Source: an uncultured Anaerolineae bacterium (GTDB lineage Bacteria > Chloroflexota > Anaerolineae > Aggregatilineales > Phototrophicaceae). Taken from it: 56,892 bases of DNA. Where the stretch lies: positions 1-56,892 of the forward strand of contig CALAJK010000083.1 in NCBI GenBank assembly GCA_937922795.1, read 5' to 3'. The position numbers were made by a program, and so were the translations under genes. The notes under the pieces are model-generated. The model was not told the DNA's origin. It ran no database searches and saw only the letters and a program-made list of their open reading frames with translations. Positions 17,828 through 27,722 of the stretch are shown one piece after another (positions within the stretch are counted from its first letter, which is position 1; the number at the start of each line of letters is the position of its first letter).

Positions 17828-18306
17828 TCTTCGTCTATGAAGTGGACGGACGGCAGCGAACGGTCACGCTGGAACGCCGCCCGGATGGGTCGCTGATGGC
17901 AGCAGTAGATGGCCAACCGGTGGCGATGACCGCAGTCGCGCTGCCCGACGGCGGCTGGCGGCTGACGGTGGACGGGCGGCGCGTCACCGCCTACGCCGCT
18001 GCGCAGGGCAGTGTGCGCTATGTCAATCTGGACGGCCAGGAATACCGACTGGCCGTGCCGGAAGCGCGGGCGGCGCGGCGGCGGGCGGCGGCGAGCGGCG
18101 ATCTGACCGCCCAGATGCCCGGCCAGGTGGTCAAGGTGCTGGTCGCTGCCGGCGACGCGGTGGCGCGCGGGCAGACGCTGGTCATCCTGGAGGCCATGAA
18201 GATGGAAATCCGCGCCGTGTCGCCGGCAGATGGCGTGGTCAAGCGGCTGCTGGTGCGCCCCGGCGAGGTGGTCGAGCGCGGTCAGCTCCTGGCGGAGATC
18301 GAATGA
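17824..18306 (+). CDS. Biotin/lipoyl carrier-domain protein
   Basis: A 160-residue protein whose last 75 residues are a biotinyl domain with the canonical EAMKM; Lys126 is the biotinylation site. The preceding part (1-90) is made of repeated beta hairpins with basic linker RAARRRAAA, as in the carrier end of acyl-CoA carboxylase alpha chains. This suggests the biotin carrier of a carboxylase or decarboxylase encoded elsewhere. It starts inside the stop of the secreted-protein gene, an unexpected partner. No carboxylase subunit is in the window. Confidence 0.85.
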   Translation: MIFVYEVDGRQRTVTLERRPDGSLMAAVDGQPVAMTAVALPDGGWRLTVDGRRVTAYAAAQGSVRYVNLDGQEYRLAVPEARAARRRAAASGDLTAQMPGQVVKVLVAAGDAVARGQTLVILEAMKMEIRAVSPADGVVKRLLVRPGEVVERGQLLAEIE

Positions 18307-18316
18307 CGGCTGGCCC

Positions 18317-18901
18317 TCAGCCGCCGGGCAGTTCGGGGCGTCCCGCGCCGGGCAGCGACGCGCTCGCCTGCAGGATGCGTTGAAACTCTCTCACCCAGCG
18401 GCCAGCGTCGGCGGCGCGCCCCCGCTCGCCGGCGGCTTCAAATGCCGCCTGCGCCTGCGCCATGAACGCATGCGCTCCAGCATGGTTGGCAGTGCGGTGA
18501 TAGGCCAGCGCCAGGCAGTACAGCGTCTCCGGCCGTTTGGGGTCGCACTGGTAGGCCAGCTCAAACCGGCTGCGGGCCTCCGCCCAGTCGCCCTCGCGAT
18601 AGGCCATCAGCCCCAGCCCGTAGTGCGCCAGCATCTCGTAGCGGTGGAGCTTGAGCGCGTGTTCGAAGTCGGCGCGCGCCGCCTCCGTGTTGGACTCCTC
18701 CATCTGGAACAGGCCGCGCGCGGCGTAATACTCCGGGTTGCGGGGCAGCAGCGCGATGGCGTCGTTCATGTGCAGGATGGCGGCGTCCGGGTCGCGCTTT
18801 TTGGTGTAGGCTTCCAGCGCCAGCCGGTAATATTCATCGGCTTCGTAGCGGGTCAACCCCAGTCGTTGCCAGAGCGCCACAGCGGCTGCGCCTCCAGTCA
18901 T
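18317..18901 (-). CDS. TPR-repeat protein
   Basis: A 194-residue, probably cytoplasmic protein built from about four tetratricopeptide repeats (residues about 20-160), e.g. AILHMNDAIALLPRNPEYYAARG and LAHYGLGLMAYREGDWAEARSRFELAYQCDP. These are protein-interaction scaffolds. The gene ends 10 bases from the biotin-carrier gene (convergent) and starts divergently from the STAND ATPase, sharing a 117-base control region. A TATAAT on its strand lies at 18923-18928. Partner unknown. Confidence 0.83.
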   Translation of the reverse strand: MTGGAAAVALWQRLGLTRYEADEYYRLALEAYTKKRDPDAAILHMNDAIALLPRNPEYYAARGLFQMEESNTEAARADFEHALKLHRYEMLAHYGLGLMAYREGDWAEARSRFELAYQCDPKRPETLYCLALAYHRTANHAGAHAFMAQAQAAFEAAGERGRAADAGRWVREFQRILQASASLPGAGRPELPGG

Positions 18902-18922
18902 GCATCGAATGCTGTATCTACT

Positions 18923-18928
18923 ATTATA
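18923..18928 (-). promoter_or_regulatory. -10 element of the TPR gene
   Basis: Consensus TATAAT on the minus strand, 22 bases before the TPR start codon; no clear -35. Confidence 0.45.
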
Positions 18929-18959
18929 CCCGACGGCGGGCGCCGCCGGGCGCCTGCGC

Positions 18960-18988
18960 TTGTGACAACGTCAGGCGTCGCTTAAGAT
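18960..18988 (+). promoter_or_regulatory. Promoter of the STAND ATPase gene
   Basis: TTGTGA (18960-18965) and TAAGAT (18983-18988) with a 17-base spacer, 30 bases before the start codon. Confidence 0.55.
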
Positions 18989-19018
18989 TAGACAGATCGA
19001 CGTCACCGGGAGATCAGC

Positions 19019-21673
19019 ATGCCGTACCGGGTTTTCATCAGCAGCACCAGCCTGGATCTGAAGAAGTACCGGCAGGCCGCCATCGAGACCTGCCGCAACC
19101 TGGGTTTTGATCCCATCGTCATGGAAAACTTCAATGCCATGGGCGTCGGCGCGACCGAAGGCAGCAAGCGCAAGCTGCGCGAGGCCGACCTGTACGTGGG
19201 CGTCGTCGCTCACCGCTACGGCTACATCGAAGAGGGCTATGACCGCAGCGTGACCGAGATCGAATTCGACTACGCCGGCGAGCGGGGATTGGAGCGGCTG
19301 TGCTTCGTGGTCGACCCGGCCTATCCCTGGCCGAAAACCCACATCGATCGCAAGCACGCCGCCCAACTCCAGGCCTTCAAAGCGCGCATTGATCGGTCGG
19401 TCATCCGGTCGTATTTCACCACGCCCGCCGATTTTCAGCGCAAGCTGATGCAGGCGCTGGTCGAGTGGCAGGAGTGGCGCGCCGCCCGCAGCGGCGAGCT
19501 GGACGCCATCCTAGCCACCACGCCGGACGACGTGCCCGCCCGCCCGCCGGCGCTGATCGGGCGCGAGACGCTGCTGGCCGAGCTCGACAGCCTGCTGGAC
19601 AAGGGACGGCGCGTGCTGCTCCAGGGCTTCGGCGGCATGGGCAAAACAGCGTTGGCAGCGGCGGCCGCCGCCCAGCGGATCGAGGCGGGCAAGGGGCCGG
19701 TCGTCTGGCTGCGAGCGGGCTCGGAAGACCGCGACGGCCTGCTGGATGCGCTGGCGCGGGCGTTCAACGCGCAGGCGGCGGTCGCCAAAGAAACCAGCGT
19801 GATCCACAAGGCGCGGGTGGTGCGGCTGCTGCTGCTGGAGCACCGCGTGCGCTTGGTGGTGCTGGACGACGTGTGGAACGGACGGGCGCTAACCCAACTG
19901 CTGAACGTGAACGCCATCCCCAGCGGCCTGCCGGTGCTGGTCACCTCGCGCCAGCGGTTCACCGGCCTGACGCGGCTAGATGTCGGCCGCCTGTCCCGGT
20001 CGGCGGCGCTGGCGCTGCTGTGCCACCAGGTCGACCCGGCCTGGGCCGACGACCCGCAGGCCGACGCGCTGTGTCAGCAGCTCGGTGACCACGCCTACGC
20101 CGTGCGCCTGGCCGGGCTGACGCTGGCGCTGGACGCGCTGCGGCCGGCGGAGCTGCTGGAGCGCATCAGCGCCGCGCCCTACAAGCTGGCCGCCCCTGAA
20201 GGCGTCGAGGACGAGGGCCGCGCCAGCGTCGAAGACCTGCTGCACGCCAGCCTGCGCACGCTGGACACCGAAGCGCGCGAGGCGTTCCTGGCATTCGGAG
20301 CGTTCTTCACGGCCAACCTGACGCCGGAGATGCTGGCGCTGTATCTGAACCGCGACCTGACCGCCGTCGAGGACGCGCTCAACCGCCTGCAGCGCCGCGG
20401 CCTGGCCGAGCGTAATGCCGAGACGGCCGAGCGCGCCGTCGAATACACCATCCACGACCTGGCCTACAGCTACGCCAAAGCCCATGCCGGCGATGACCAG
20501 CGCCACCGCGCCCTAGACGCCTGCCTGGCCTATGTGGAACGCTACAAGACGCCAAGCGCAGCCAACTTCGCCCGGCTGCGCTCCGAACTGGACAATGTGG
20601 TCGGCGCGGCCAGTTGGGCCATGACCGTCGAGCGCTACGCCGACGTGCAGCGGTTCGCCGACTGGCTGTATCGGGGACAAGAAGCCGACGCCGGCGAGGG
20701 GTTCCTGCATCTGCAGGGGTACGCCAATGTGGCGGTCACGCTGCTGGAACAGGCGGCGCAGGCGGCGCTCCTGCTCGGCCAGCCGGCGCGCCAAGCTGCC
20801 TACCTCGGCCATCTGGGCAGCGCCTACCGCGACCTGGGCCAGGTGCGCCAGGGGATGAAAATCTACCGCCAGGTGCTGCGGATGGTGCGGGCACAGGGCG
20901 ATACCGCCGCCGAGGGGTTGACGCTGGGGCGGTTGGGCATCGCCCACCGGCTGATCGGCCAGGCGGCGGCGGCCATCGGCTATCTGGAGCAGGCGCTGGC
21001 CATCGCCCGCGAACGCGGCGACCGCCGCGCAGAGGGCATCAACCTGGCCAATCTGGGCATCGTCTACCGCCAGCTTGGCCAACTGCCGCAAGCGCTCGGC
21101 TGCCTGGAGCAGGCGCTGGCCATCGCTCGCGAACGGGGCGACCGCCGCGGCGAGGCCATCAACCTGGGCAACCTGGGCGATATCTACCGCGACCAGCGCC
21201 AGATCGAACCGGCGATTGCCCACTACCAGCAGGCGCTGGCGCTGTGCGAGGCGCTGCGAGACCAGCGCGGCAGCGGCATCAACTTGGGGCGGCTGGGTGA
21301 CACCTACCGCGATCAGGGACAGCTCGAGCTGGCCGTCCAGCATCTGGAGCGGGCGCTGGCCATCGCCCGCTCGACCGGCGATAAACGCGGCCAGGCCATC
21401 AATCTGGGACGCTTGGGGGACGCCTGTCGCGACCGGGGCGCGCTGGCCGAGGCCATCAGCTACCACGAGCAGGCGCTGGCTATTGCCCGGCAGATGGACG
21501 ACCGGCGCGGCGAAGGCTACAGCCTGCTGGATCTGGGGCGCGATTACCAGCTCCAGGGCCAGATCGCGCGAGCGCGGGCTCACTACCAGGAAGCGCGCGC
21601 GCTGTTTGACGAGTTAGGTTTGCGGCGGCAGGTCGAGCAGCTGGACCAGTGGCTGCAAGAGACGGAGGGATAG
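19019..21673 (+). CDS. DUF4062-NB-ARC-TPR STAND ATPase
   Basis: An 884-residue signal-transduction ATPase. Residues 1-about 150 are a DUF4062 domain (VFISSTSLDLKKYR... GFDPIVMENF), a TIR-like fold common at the front of NLR-type proteins. The NB-ARC module follows: Walker A GFGGMGKT (203-210), Walker B LVVLDDVW (279-286), sensor LVTSRQR (307-313) and a GLPL-like segment. A winged-helix region precedes the C-terminal TPR array from about 595, with seven helices spaced by exactly 40 residues. Known relatives switch from an ADP-bound monomer to an oligomer when the TPR sensor binds a ligand. Role (defence, development or regulation) cannot be read from context. GGGAG precedes the ATG. Confidence 0.9.
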   Translation: MPYRVFISSTSLDLKKYRQAAIETCRNLGFDPIVMENFNAMGVGATEGSKRKLREADLYVGVVAHRYGYIEEGYDRSVTEIEFDYAGERGLERLCFVVDPAYPWPKTHIDRKHAAQLQAFKARIDRSVIRSYFTTPADFQRKLMQALVEWQEWRAARSGELDAILATTPDDVPARPPALIGRETLLAELDSLLDKGRRVLLQGFGGMGKTALAAAAAAQRIEAGKGPVVWLRAGSEDRDGLLDALARAFNAQAAVAKETSVIHKARVVRLLLLEHRVRLVVLDDVWNGRALTQLLNVNAIPSGLPVLVTSRQRFTGLTRLDVGRLSRSAALALLCHQVDPAWADDPQADALCQQLGDHAYAVRLAGLTLALDALRPAELLERISAAPYKLAAPEGVEDEGRASVEDLLHASLRTLDTEAREAFLAFGAFFTANLTPEMLALYLNRDLTAVEDALNRLQRRGLAERNAETAERAVEYTIHDLAYSYAKAHAGDDQRHRALDACLAYVERYKTPSAANFARLRSELDNVVGAASWAMTVERYADVQRFADWLYRGQEADAGEGFLHLQGYANVAVTLLEQAAQAALLLGQPARQAAYLGHLGSAYRDLGQVRQGMKIYRQVLRMVRAQGDTAAEGLTLGRLGIAHRLIGQAAAAIGYLEQALAIARERGDRRAEGINLANLGIVYRQLGQLPQALGCLEQALAIARERGDRRGEAINLGNLGDIYRDQRQIEPAIAHYQQALALCEALRDQRGSGINLGRLGDTYRDQGQLELAVQHLERALAIARSTGDKRGQAINLGRLGDACRDRGALAEAISYHEQALAIARQMDDRRGEGYSLLDLGRDYQLQGQIARARAHYQEARALFDELGLRRQVEQLDQWLQETEG
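20871..21600 (+). repeat. 120-bp tandem TPR-coding repeats
   Basis: The segment coding for (Q/E/R)ALAIAR recurs at 20871, 20991, 21111, 21231, 21351, 21471 and 21591, an exact 120-base (40-codon) period. The units starting 20989 and 21109 are nearly identical over about 45 bases (GCAGGCGCTGGCCATCGC... CGCGGCGACCGCCGC). This is the sensor half of the STAND gene, not a separate element. Confidence 0.9.
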
Positions 21674-21687
21674 CCGACGCGCGGCGT

Positions 21688-21721
21688 CCCTCGCCCGCCC
21701 TGTGACCGGGCAGGGCGAGGG
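21688..21721. terminator. Strong GC hairpin between convergent genes
   Basis: CCCTCGCCC pairs perfectly with GGGCGAGGG, with an inner GCCC/GGGC. It sits between the STAND gene and the convergent unknown gene. There is no T-run on either strand, so it may terminate by a Rho-linked or hairpin-only mechanism. Confidence 0.55.
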
Positions 21722-21743
21722 CGCATGACTGCACCGGCGACGC

Positions 21744-22529
21744 TCAGGCGTACAAACGGCTGGGGGCGCGCCGTCCGCGCTCGTAGAACGCCTGAAAGTT
21801 GTTGTTGCTGGTCCAGACCAAGAAGCTGTAGATGCGGTTGAGCTTCCGCACCGCTTCGAAGACCTCGGTCTGGATGGACTCATCGTCCAGCGCCGGCGCT
21901 TCGGGATCGAACCAATAGCCGAGGCGGAACCAGTCCTGACCGTCGGAGAAGGTCTCCATCCAGGCATCCACGATGCGGCGGTGGGTCAGTTCGGCAGAGG
22001 TCAGGCACATCCGGTCGAGCTCGCTGCCCTGCCAGAAGCCGAAGTAACAGTTGTGCCCCATCTCGGCCAGCAGCCGGTAGAAAGTCGTCCGGTGCTGGGG
22101 CAGCCCCAGCTTGCCGACCAGGTTTTGCTGATCCCACCAGGCGTAGGGCGACACGATCAGTTCGACGGCGAAGCAGGCCGGCGTCAGTCGTAGCTCGATG
22201 ACTGGGTGGCGGAACGTGTCCACGCCGGCGGCGAACTGGTCGCGCCCCATCAGCCGCTCGACCATCTCGGCCTGTTCGCGGCTGCGGAAATACGGCAGCA
22301 CCAGCGCGGCATTCTGCACTGGGCAGGCGGCCGTCTCGCGCGAGATGATGGACGCCTTGTGCCAGCGAGGATGGAGATCGAGATTGTGGTTGCGGATGCG
22401 CGGATAGATCGCTTGATGCAGATCGAGCAGCTTGTCGTAAACTGGCTGCAGGCCGCTGTGCTCGGTGATGCCGCGCGACTGGAGTTCCGCGACCGCCCGG
22501 TAGTCTGACTCGGAGAAGTAGGGAACCAT
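21744..22529 (-). CDS. Conserved-looking protein of unknown function
   Basis: A 261-residue soluble protein that I cannot place. It is rich in Trp, Tyr, His and Arg, with striking blocks HPRWHKASIISRETA, VELIVSPYAWWDQQN, NCYFGFWQG, TFSDGQDWFRLGYWF and LVWTSNNNFQ, suggesting a folded enzyme or binding protein with a conserved core. No signal peptide or membrane segment. It is convergent with the STAND ATPase and separated from it by a hairpin; upstream is an AT-rich region with an inverted repeat. Whether it works with the STAND protein is unknown. Confidence 0.75.
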   Translation of the reverse strand: MVPYFSESDYRAVAELQSRGITEHSGLQPVYDKLLDLHQAIYPRIRNHNLDLHPRWHKASIISRETAACPVQNAALVLPYFRSREQAEMVERLMGRDQFAAGVDTFRHPVIELRLTPACFAVELIVSPYAWWDQQNLVGKLGLPQHRTTFYRLLAEMGHNCYFGFWQGSELDRMCLTSAELTHRRIVDAWMETFSDGQDWFRLGYWFDPEAPALDDESIQTEVFEAVRKLNRIYSFLVWTSNNNFQAFYERGRRAPSRLYA

Positions 22530-22563
22530 GCTGCCCCCTCACAAGACAATTGACTTTCAATTG

Positions 22564-22580
22564 ATATCTGATAGAGATAT
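22564..22580 (-). promoter_or_regulatory. Inverted repeat upstream of the unknown gene
   Basis: ATATCT-gatag-AGATAT, 35 bases before the start codon, in an AT-rich stretch that also holds two CAATTG palindromes. A possible operator; no regulator is adjacent. Confidence 0.4.
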
Positions 22581-22752
22581 TAATGCTAAACTTTTGCTTT
22601 TGCAACGCACAGGCAGCGATCTTCGGGAAATTTTGGGAACTTCAAGCCAAGTCTAAGCGAGGCGCTGTCAACGGTGACGAGCAGCGGCTGTCCAGGCGCG
22701 CCCGCCTGGCCGCCTTCGATGTGGTGGGCGCGCCTTAGATAGAAGGCCGCTG

Positions 22753-24039
22753 TCAATCGCCGCGCGCTGCGCTTGTGGGCGCTTCATCCCATTCCGGGCT
22801 CGCAGGGGACGGCCGGCGTTCCCACCGCGTGAACAGGCCGATGGCGGTGACGGCCAGCGCCGCGCCGGCTAGGAACGGCGCGCTCGGACCGAAGCCCTGC
22901 CACGCGCCCACCCCATGCCACAGCACGCCCGCCAGGATGCTGGCCGGCAGCGCCGCCAGGCCGACCGCCGCGTTGTACAGTCCGTAGGCCGTCCCGCGCG
23001 TCTGCGGCGGCACCAGATCGGCCACCAGCGCCCGCGCCGTGCCCTCGAACAGGCCGTAGTACAGGCCGTACAGCGCGTACAGCAGCCAGATCTGCCAGGC
23101 CGCCGCGGCCAGCGCAAACCCCAGGTAGATCAAGCCGTAGACGCCCCAGCCGGCCAGGATCAGCCGCCGCCGCCCAATGCGGTCGGACAGCGCGCCCGCC
23201 GGCGCCGACACCAGCGTATACACCAGCGTGAACATCATCAGCATCCCCAGCACGCTGGTCACGCTCAGCCCCCGTTCCTGCGCCCGCAGGATGAGGAAGG
23301 CGTCGGCGGAATTGCCCAGGGTGAAGATGACGACGATGCCTAGGAACTGCCGGAAGGCCAGCGGCGTCTCGCGCAGATTCAGGCGCGGCGGCTCCGCTTC
23401 CGACCGCGGCGGGATGTCGCGCGCGCCCAGGCTCAACACCAGCACCGCCAGCGCCGCCGGGATGAAGCTGACCAGGACGACGATCTGAAACGTCTCTTGC
23501 GACAGGGTGATCGCCCCAGCCTGGGTGCTGAAGACGATCAGCAGCGCCAGACCCAAGCCGAGCAGCGCGCCGAAAGTGTCGCCAGCGCGGTGGACGCCGA
23601 ACGCCAATCCCCGACGGCGCGCGTCCACGCTGTCCGCCACCAGCGCATCGCGCGGCGCGTTGCGCAGCCCTTTGCCCACCCGGTCGGCGAAGCGCACGAT
23701 CAGCACGCCCGTCCAGGCGGTGGCGAAGATCAGCAGCGGTTTGCTGACGGCCGACAAGCTGTAGCCGGCGACTGTCAGGGCTTTGCGGCGGCGCAGTTTA
23801 TCCGACAGCCAGCCGGAGAAGACTTTCAGCAGGCTGGCGGTCGTCTCGGCGATGCCCTCGATGAGGCCGATGACGTTGGTGCGGACGCCCAACACATTGG
23901 CCAGGAACAGCGGCAGCAGGTTGAAGACCATCTCGCTGGAGATATCGGTCAGCAGGCTGGTGAACGTGAGCACCCAGACGTTGCGCGGCAGCGCCCGCAC
24001 ATCATCAAGCCGAGCGCCGACTTCAGGATGGGCTGTCAC
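22753..24039 (-). CDS. Major facilitator superfamily transporter
   Basis: A 428-residue MFS permease with about twelve hydrophobic helices. The loop between helices 2 and 3 reads GWLSDKLRRRKAL, and the equivalent loop in the second half GALSDRIGRRRLIL, the MFS signature G-x-x-x-D-R-x-G-R-R/K. DRVGKGLRNAPRDALVADS after helix 4 is typical of a subgroup of MFS proteins seen in Chloroflexota and Proteobacteria. Start is GTG 24039 with GGAGGAC 6 bases upstream. Substrate unknown; it could be a drug or metabolite exporter. Confidence 0.88.
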   Translation of the reverse strand: MTAHPEVGARLDDVRALPRNVWVLTFTSLLTDISSEMVFNLLPLFLANVLGVRTNVIGLIEGIAETTASLLKVFSGWLSDKLRRRKALTVAGYSLSAVSKPLLIFATAWTGVLIVRFADRVGKGLRNAPRDALVADSVDARRRGLAFGVHRAGDTFGALLGLGLALLIVFSTQAGAITLSQETFQIVVLVSFIPAALAVLVLSLGARDIPPRSEAEPPRLNLRETPLAFRQFLGIVVIFTLGNSADAFLILRAQERGLSVTSVLGMLMMFTLVYTLVSAPAGALSDRIGRRRLILAGWGVYGLIYLGFALAAAAWQIWLLYALYGLYYGLFEGTARALVADLVPPQTRGTAYGLYNAAVGLAALPASILAGVLWHGVGAWQGFGPSAPFLAGAALAVTAIGLFTRWERRPSPASPEWDEAPTSAARGD

Positions 24040-24167
24040 AGAGTGTCCTCCGTTTTGGATAGACGAGCGCGAATAGAAGCGAGGATGAGGTGCAGAAGGC
24101 GGCGCGATCCTCTGCTCGCGCTGCCGCCCCTTGCCAGCCGTGAACGGCGCGGCTAGACTCAGGCGCG

Positions 24168-25640
<1,473 letters not shown>

Positions 25641-26521
25641 GATCGGCGCTGACCCCGTGGTCATCCGCGATTTCGTCCAAGCAGTCGAAGGCTTGGGGTT
25701 CGACTACCTGCTGGCCTATGAGCACGTGCTGGGGGCTAACCCCGACCGCCCCGGCGGCTGGCGCGGCCCGTACACCTACCGCGACGCCTTCCACGAGCCG
25801 TTCGTCCTGTTCGCCCATCTGGCGGCGGTGACCTGGCGGCTGGAGTTCGCCACCGGCATCCTCATCCTGCCGCAGCGCCAAACCGCCCTGGTCGCCAAAC
25901 AGGCCGCCGAGCTCGATCTGCTGTCCGGCGGCCGGCTGCGCCTGGGCGTGGGTTTGGGCTGGAACGCGGTGGAATACCAAGCGCTGGGGCAGGACTTCAC
26001 CGACCGCGGACGGCGCATCGAGGAGCAGGTCAAGCTGCTGCGCGCGCTGTGGACTCGCCCGCTGGTGCAGTTCGCCGGCGACTATCATCAGATCCCAGAC
26101 GCCGGCATCAATCCGCTGCCGGCGCAGCGGCCGATTCCGATCTGGTTCGGCGGGACGGCGGACGCCGCCCTGCGGCGGCTGGCGCGGTTAGGGGACGGCT
26201 GGATGCCGAACAGCATGCCAGCCGACCAGCTCCTGCCGGAGATCGAGAAGGTGCGCGGTTACGTGGCCGAAGCTGGCCGCGACCCGCAGACGTTCGGCAT
26301 CGATGTGCGCATGAGCCTCAAACTGACGCCCGAAGCCGAGTGGCCGCGGGAGATCGCGCTGTGGCGGGCGCAGGCCGTCAGCCACCTGTGTCTGGTCACG
26401 ATGGGCGTGGGCTTCACCTCGCCTGACCAGCACCTGGCCGCCGTCAGCCGCTTCAAGGCCGCCCTGGGTTGAGCGCCCAACCCGCGAGCGCGACGCCTGC
26501 ACGCCAGGCGCGCATCCGCCG

Positions 26522-26959
26522 ATGATCGCCTCCTGGCTCTCCGGCGTGCTGGCCACCTTCGGGCTGGCGTTCTTCTGGTTCATCGGCTCGATCCCGGCGG
26601 GCATTGCGCTCCAGCTTCCGCCGGTGGTCGCTGGCCTGATCGCCTGGGTCAGCTACGTCTCCGGCGTTCTGCTGATCGTGCTGGTGGGCGCGCCGCTGCG
26701 CCGCCGGCTGGCGCGGCGGTTTCGCGTCTCGCTGGCGCCCCGCCCCGACAGCCTGTTGGGGCGCGCCTGGCAGCGCTGGGGGCTGATCGGCCTGGCGCTG
26801 CTGGCCCCAGTCACGGTCGGCGCCCAGGTCGGCGCGCTGATCGGGCTGGCGCTGGGCGCGGCGGCCGGCCGGCTGCTGGCGGCCATGGCGCTGGGCGCGG
26901 CCGTGTGGTGCGCAGGCATCACGCTGGCGGCGGCGCTGGGGCTGGCCGCGCTGGGCTAA
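26522..26959 (+). CDS. Small multidrug-export-like membrane protein
   Basis: A 145-residue protein with four hydrophobic helices and a short basic loop (RRRLARRFRVSLAPR). WFIGSIPAG, PPVVAGLIAWVSYV and GLIGLALLAPVTVGAQVGAL resemble the putative small multi-drug export family (from memory, Pfam Sm_multidrug_ex), whose transport role is itself poorly documented. It follows the F420 oxidoreductase by 49 bases on the same strand. Membrane location is clear; function tentative. Confidence 0.6.
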   Translation: MIASWLSGVLATFGLAFFWFIGSIPAGIALQLPPVVAGLIAWVSYVSGVLLIVLVGAPLRRRLARRFRVSLAPRPDSLLGRAWQRWGLIGLALLAPVTVGAQVGALIGLALGAAAGRLLAAMALGAAVWCAGITLAAALGLAALG

Positions 26960-26968
26960 CTGCGCCGC

Positions 26969-27028
26969 CTAGCTCCCCCCTCGCGACTTGCGCCAGGACT
27001 GCGTGGCCGCGTCGAATGACCAGCCGGG
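26969..27028 (-). pseudogene. Remnant repeating the 3' end of the DUF4230 gene
   Basis: On the minus strand these bases read PGWSFDAATQSWRKSRGGS and a stop, nearly the same as the last residues of the DUF4230 gene (PGWSFDAATQSWRRS). At the DNA level 26991-27028 matches 27733-27770 with about three differences in 38 bases. The two copies flank the toxin-antitoxin-like pair. No upstream coding part of this copy remains. Confidence 0.6.
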
Positions 27029-27087
27029 ACGGGGGCAGGCTGCCGGCCAGGGCTGAACCTAGACTGCTGCGATCTTCCTCAGCCAGT

Positions 27088-27463
27088 TTATGGCCTGCTG
27101 AATGGCAGACTGCGGACACGCACCCAGGTTGGCTCGATGACTACCACTGCGCCCGCAGCCAGCGCATCGCTGACATTCGGCAAATTGGCGAGAATCACAC
27201 GCACCTGATCCTCTGCTCGCCGGAGCCCTGCCCAGCGCAGGAGCATGACGGAAGGCTTGCTCGATTGCTGTTGAGCGAGCAGCGTGCCGAAATCCGTATC
27301 CGCCTGATACGATCACACGATCCTCATCGCGAGCGCGCTCGAAAACGGCGCTATCCGCCGCAGCGGCAAATTGGATGTCGCGCACATGGATGGCATCGTG
27401 GTCAGCGGCGCGCAGCAGTTCAGCCACCCGGAACGACAGCGCGTTGTCCACCAGGAACCTCAT
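27088..27463 (-). pseudogene. DUF5615 PIN-like toxin, frameshifted
   Basis: The gene begins MRFLVDNALSFRVAELLRAADHD, the start of a DUF5615 PIN-like protein (Asp6 is the first acidic site residue), and stays in frame to DRVIVS. After that, one extra G at 27303-27304 shifts the frame. Removing it restores ADTDFGTLLAQQQSSKPSV, then QVRVILANLPNVSDALAAGAVVVIE and a stop at 27088-27090, the expected C-terminal half with the second acidic motif. As sequenced, translation runs on in the wrong frame to 27059. It overlaps the DUF433 gene by 4 bases. A true mutation or an assembly error are both possible. Confidence 0.82.
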
Positions 27464-27690
27464 TGGCCCGCAACTTGCGGGAGCTGGCGCTCACGGAGCG
27501 CCGCCGCCGCGTAGCGCAGCGCCTCAGCGATATCCTCGCGTTCCAGATCGGGGAAATCGGCTAGGATCTCATCCGCCGTCATGCCGGCGGCGACCATGTC
27601 CACCACGGTCGCCACCGGGATACGCAAACCCCGGATGCACGGCAGGCCGTCCATGATGGCCGGATCAATCGTGATGCGCTCGAACGCCAT
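27460..27690 (-). CDS. DUF433 antitoxin-like protein
   Basis: A 76-residue DUF433 protein (winged-helix, VapB-like). It shows the family core MDGLPCIRGLRIPVATVVDMVAAGMTADEIL and LEREDIAEALRYAA. DUF433 genes are regularly paired with DUF5615 PIN-like genes, and here the pair overlaps by 4 bases, so it is the probable antitoxin and DNA-binding partner. A good site GGAGGGAG precedes the ATG. Its toxin is frameshifted, so the module may be inactive or only the antitoxin kept. Confidence 0.87.
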   Translation of the reverse strand: MAFERITIDPAIMDGLPCIRGLRIPVATVVDMVAAGMTADEILADFPDLEREDIAEALRYAAAALRERQLPQVAGQ

Positions 27691-27722
27691 ATTTCTCCCT
27701 CCGTCTCATGGGCACTCCCTGC

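Noticed and set aside
13120..18260. Further antisense frames over the SDR, membrane and biotin-carrier genes
   Set aside because: All are explained as shadows of well-supported genes in GC-rich DNA and show no recognisable protein motifs.
20871..21600. CRISPR-like array
   Set aside because: The 120-base repeats are in frame within a coding gene, with no short conserved repeat and unique spacers.
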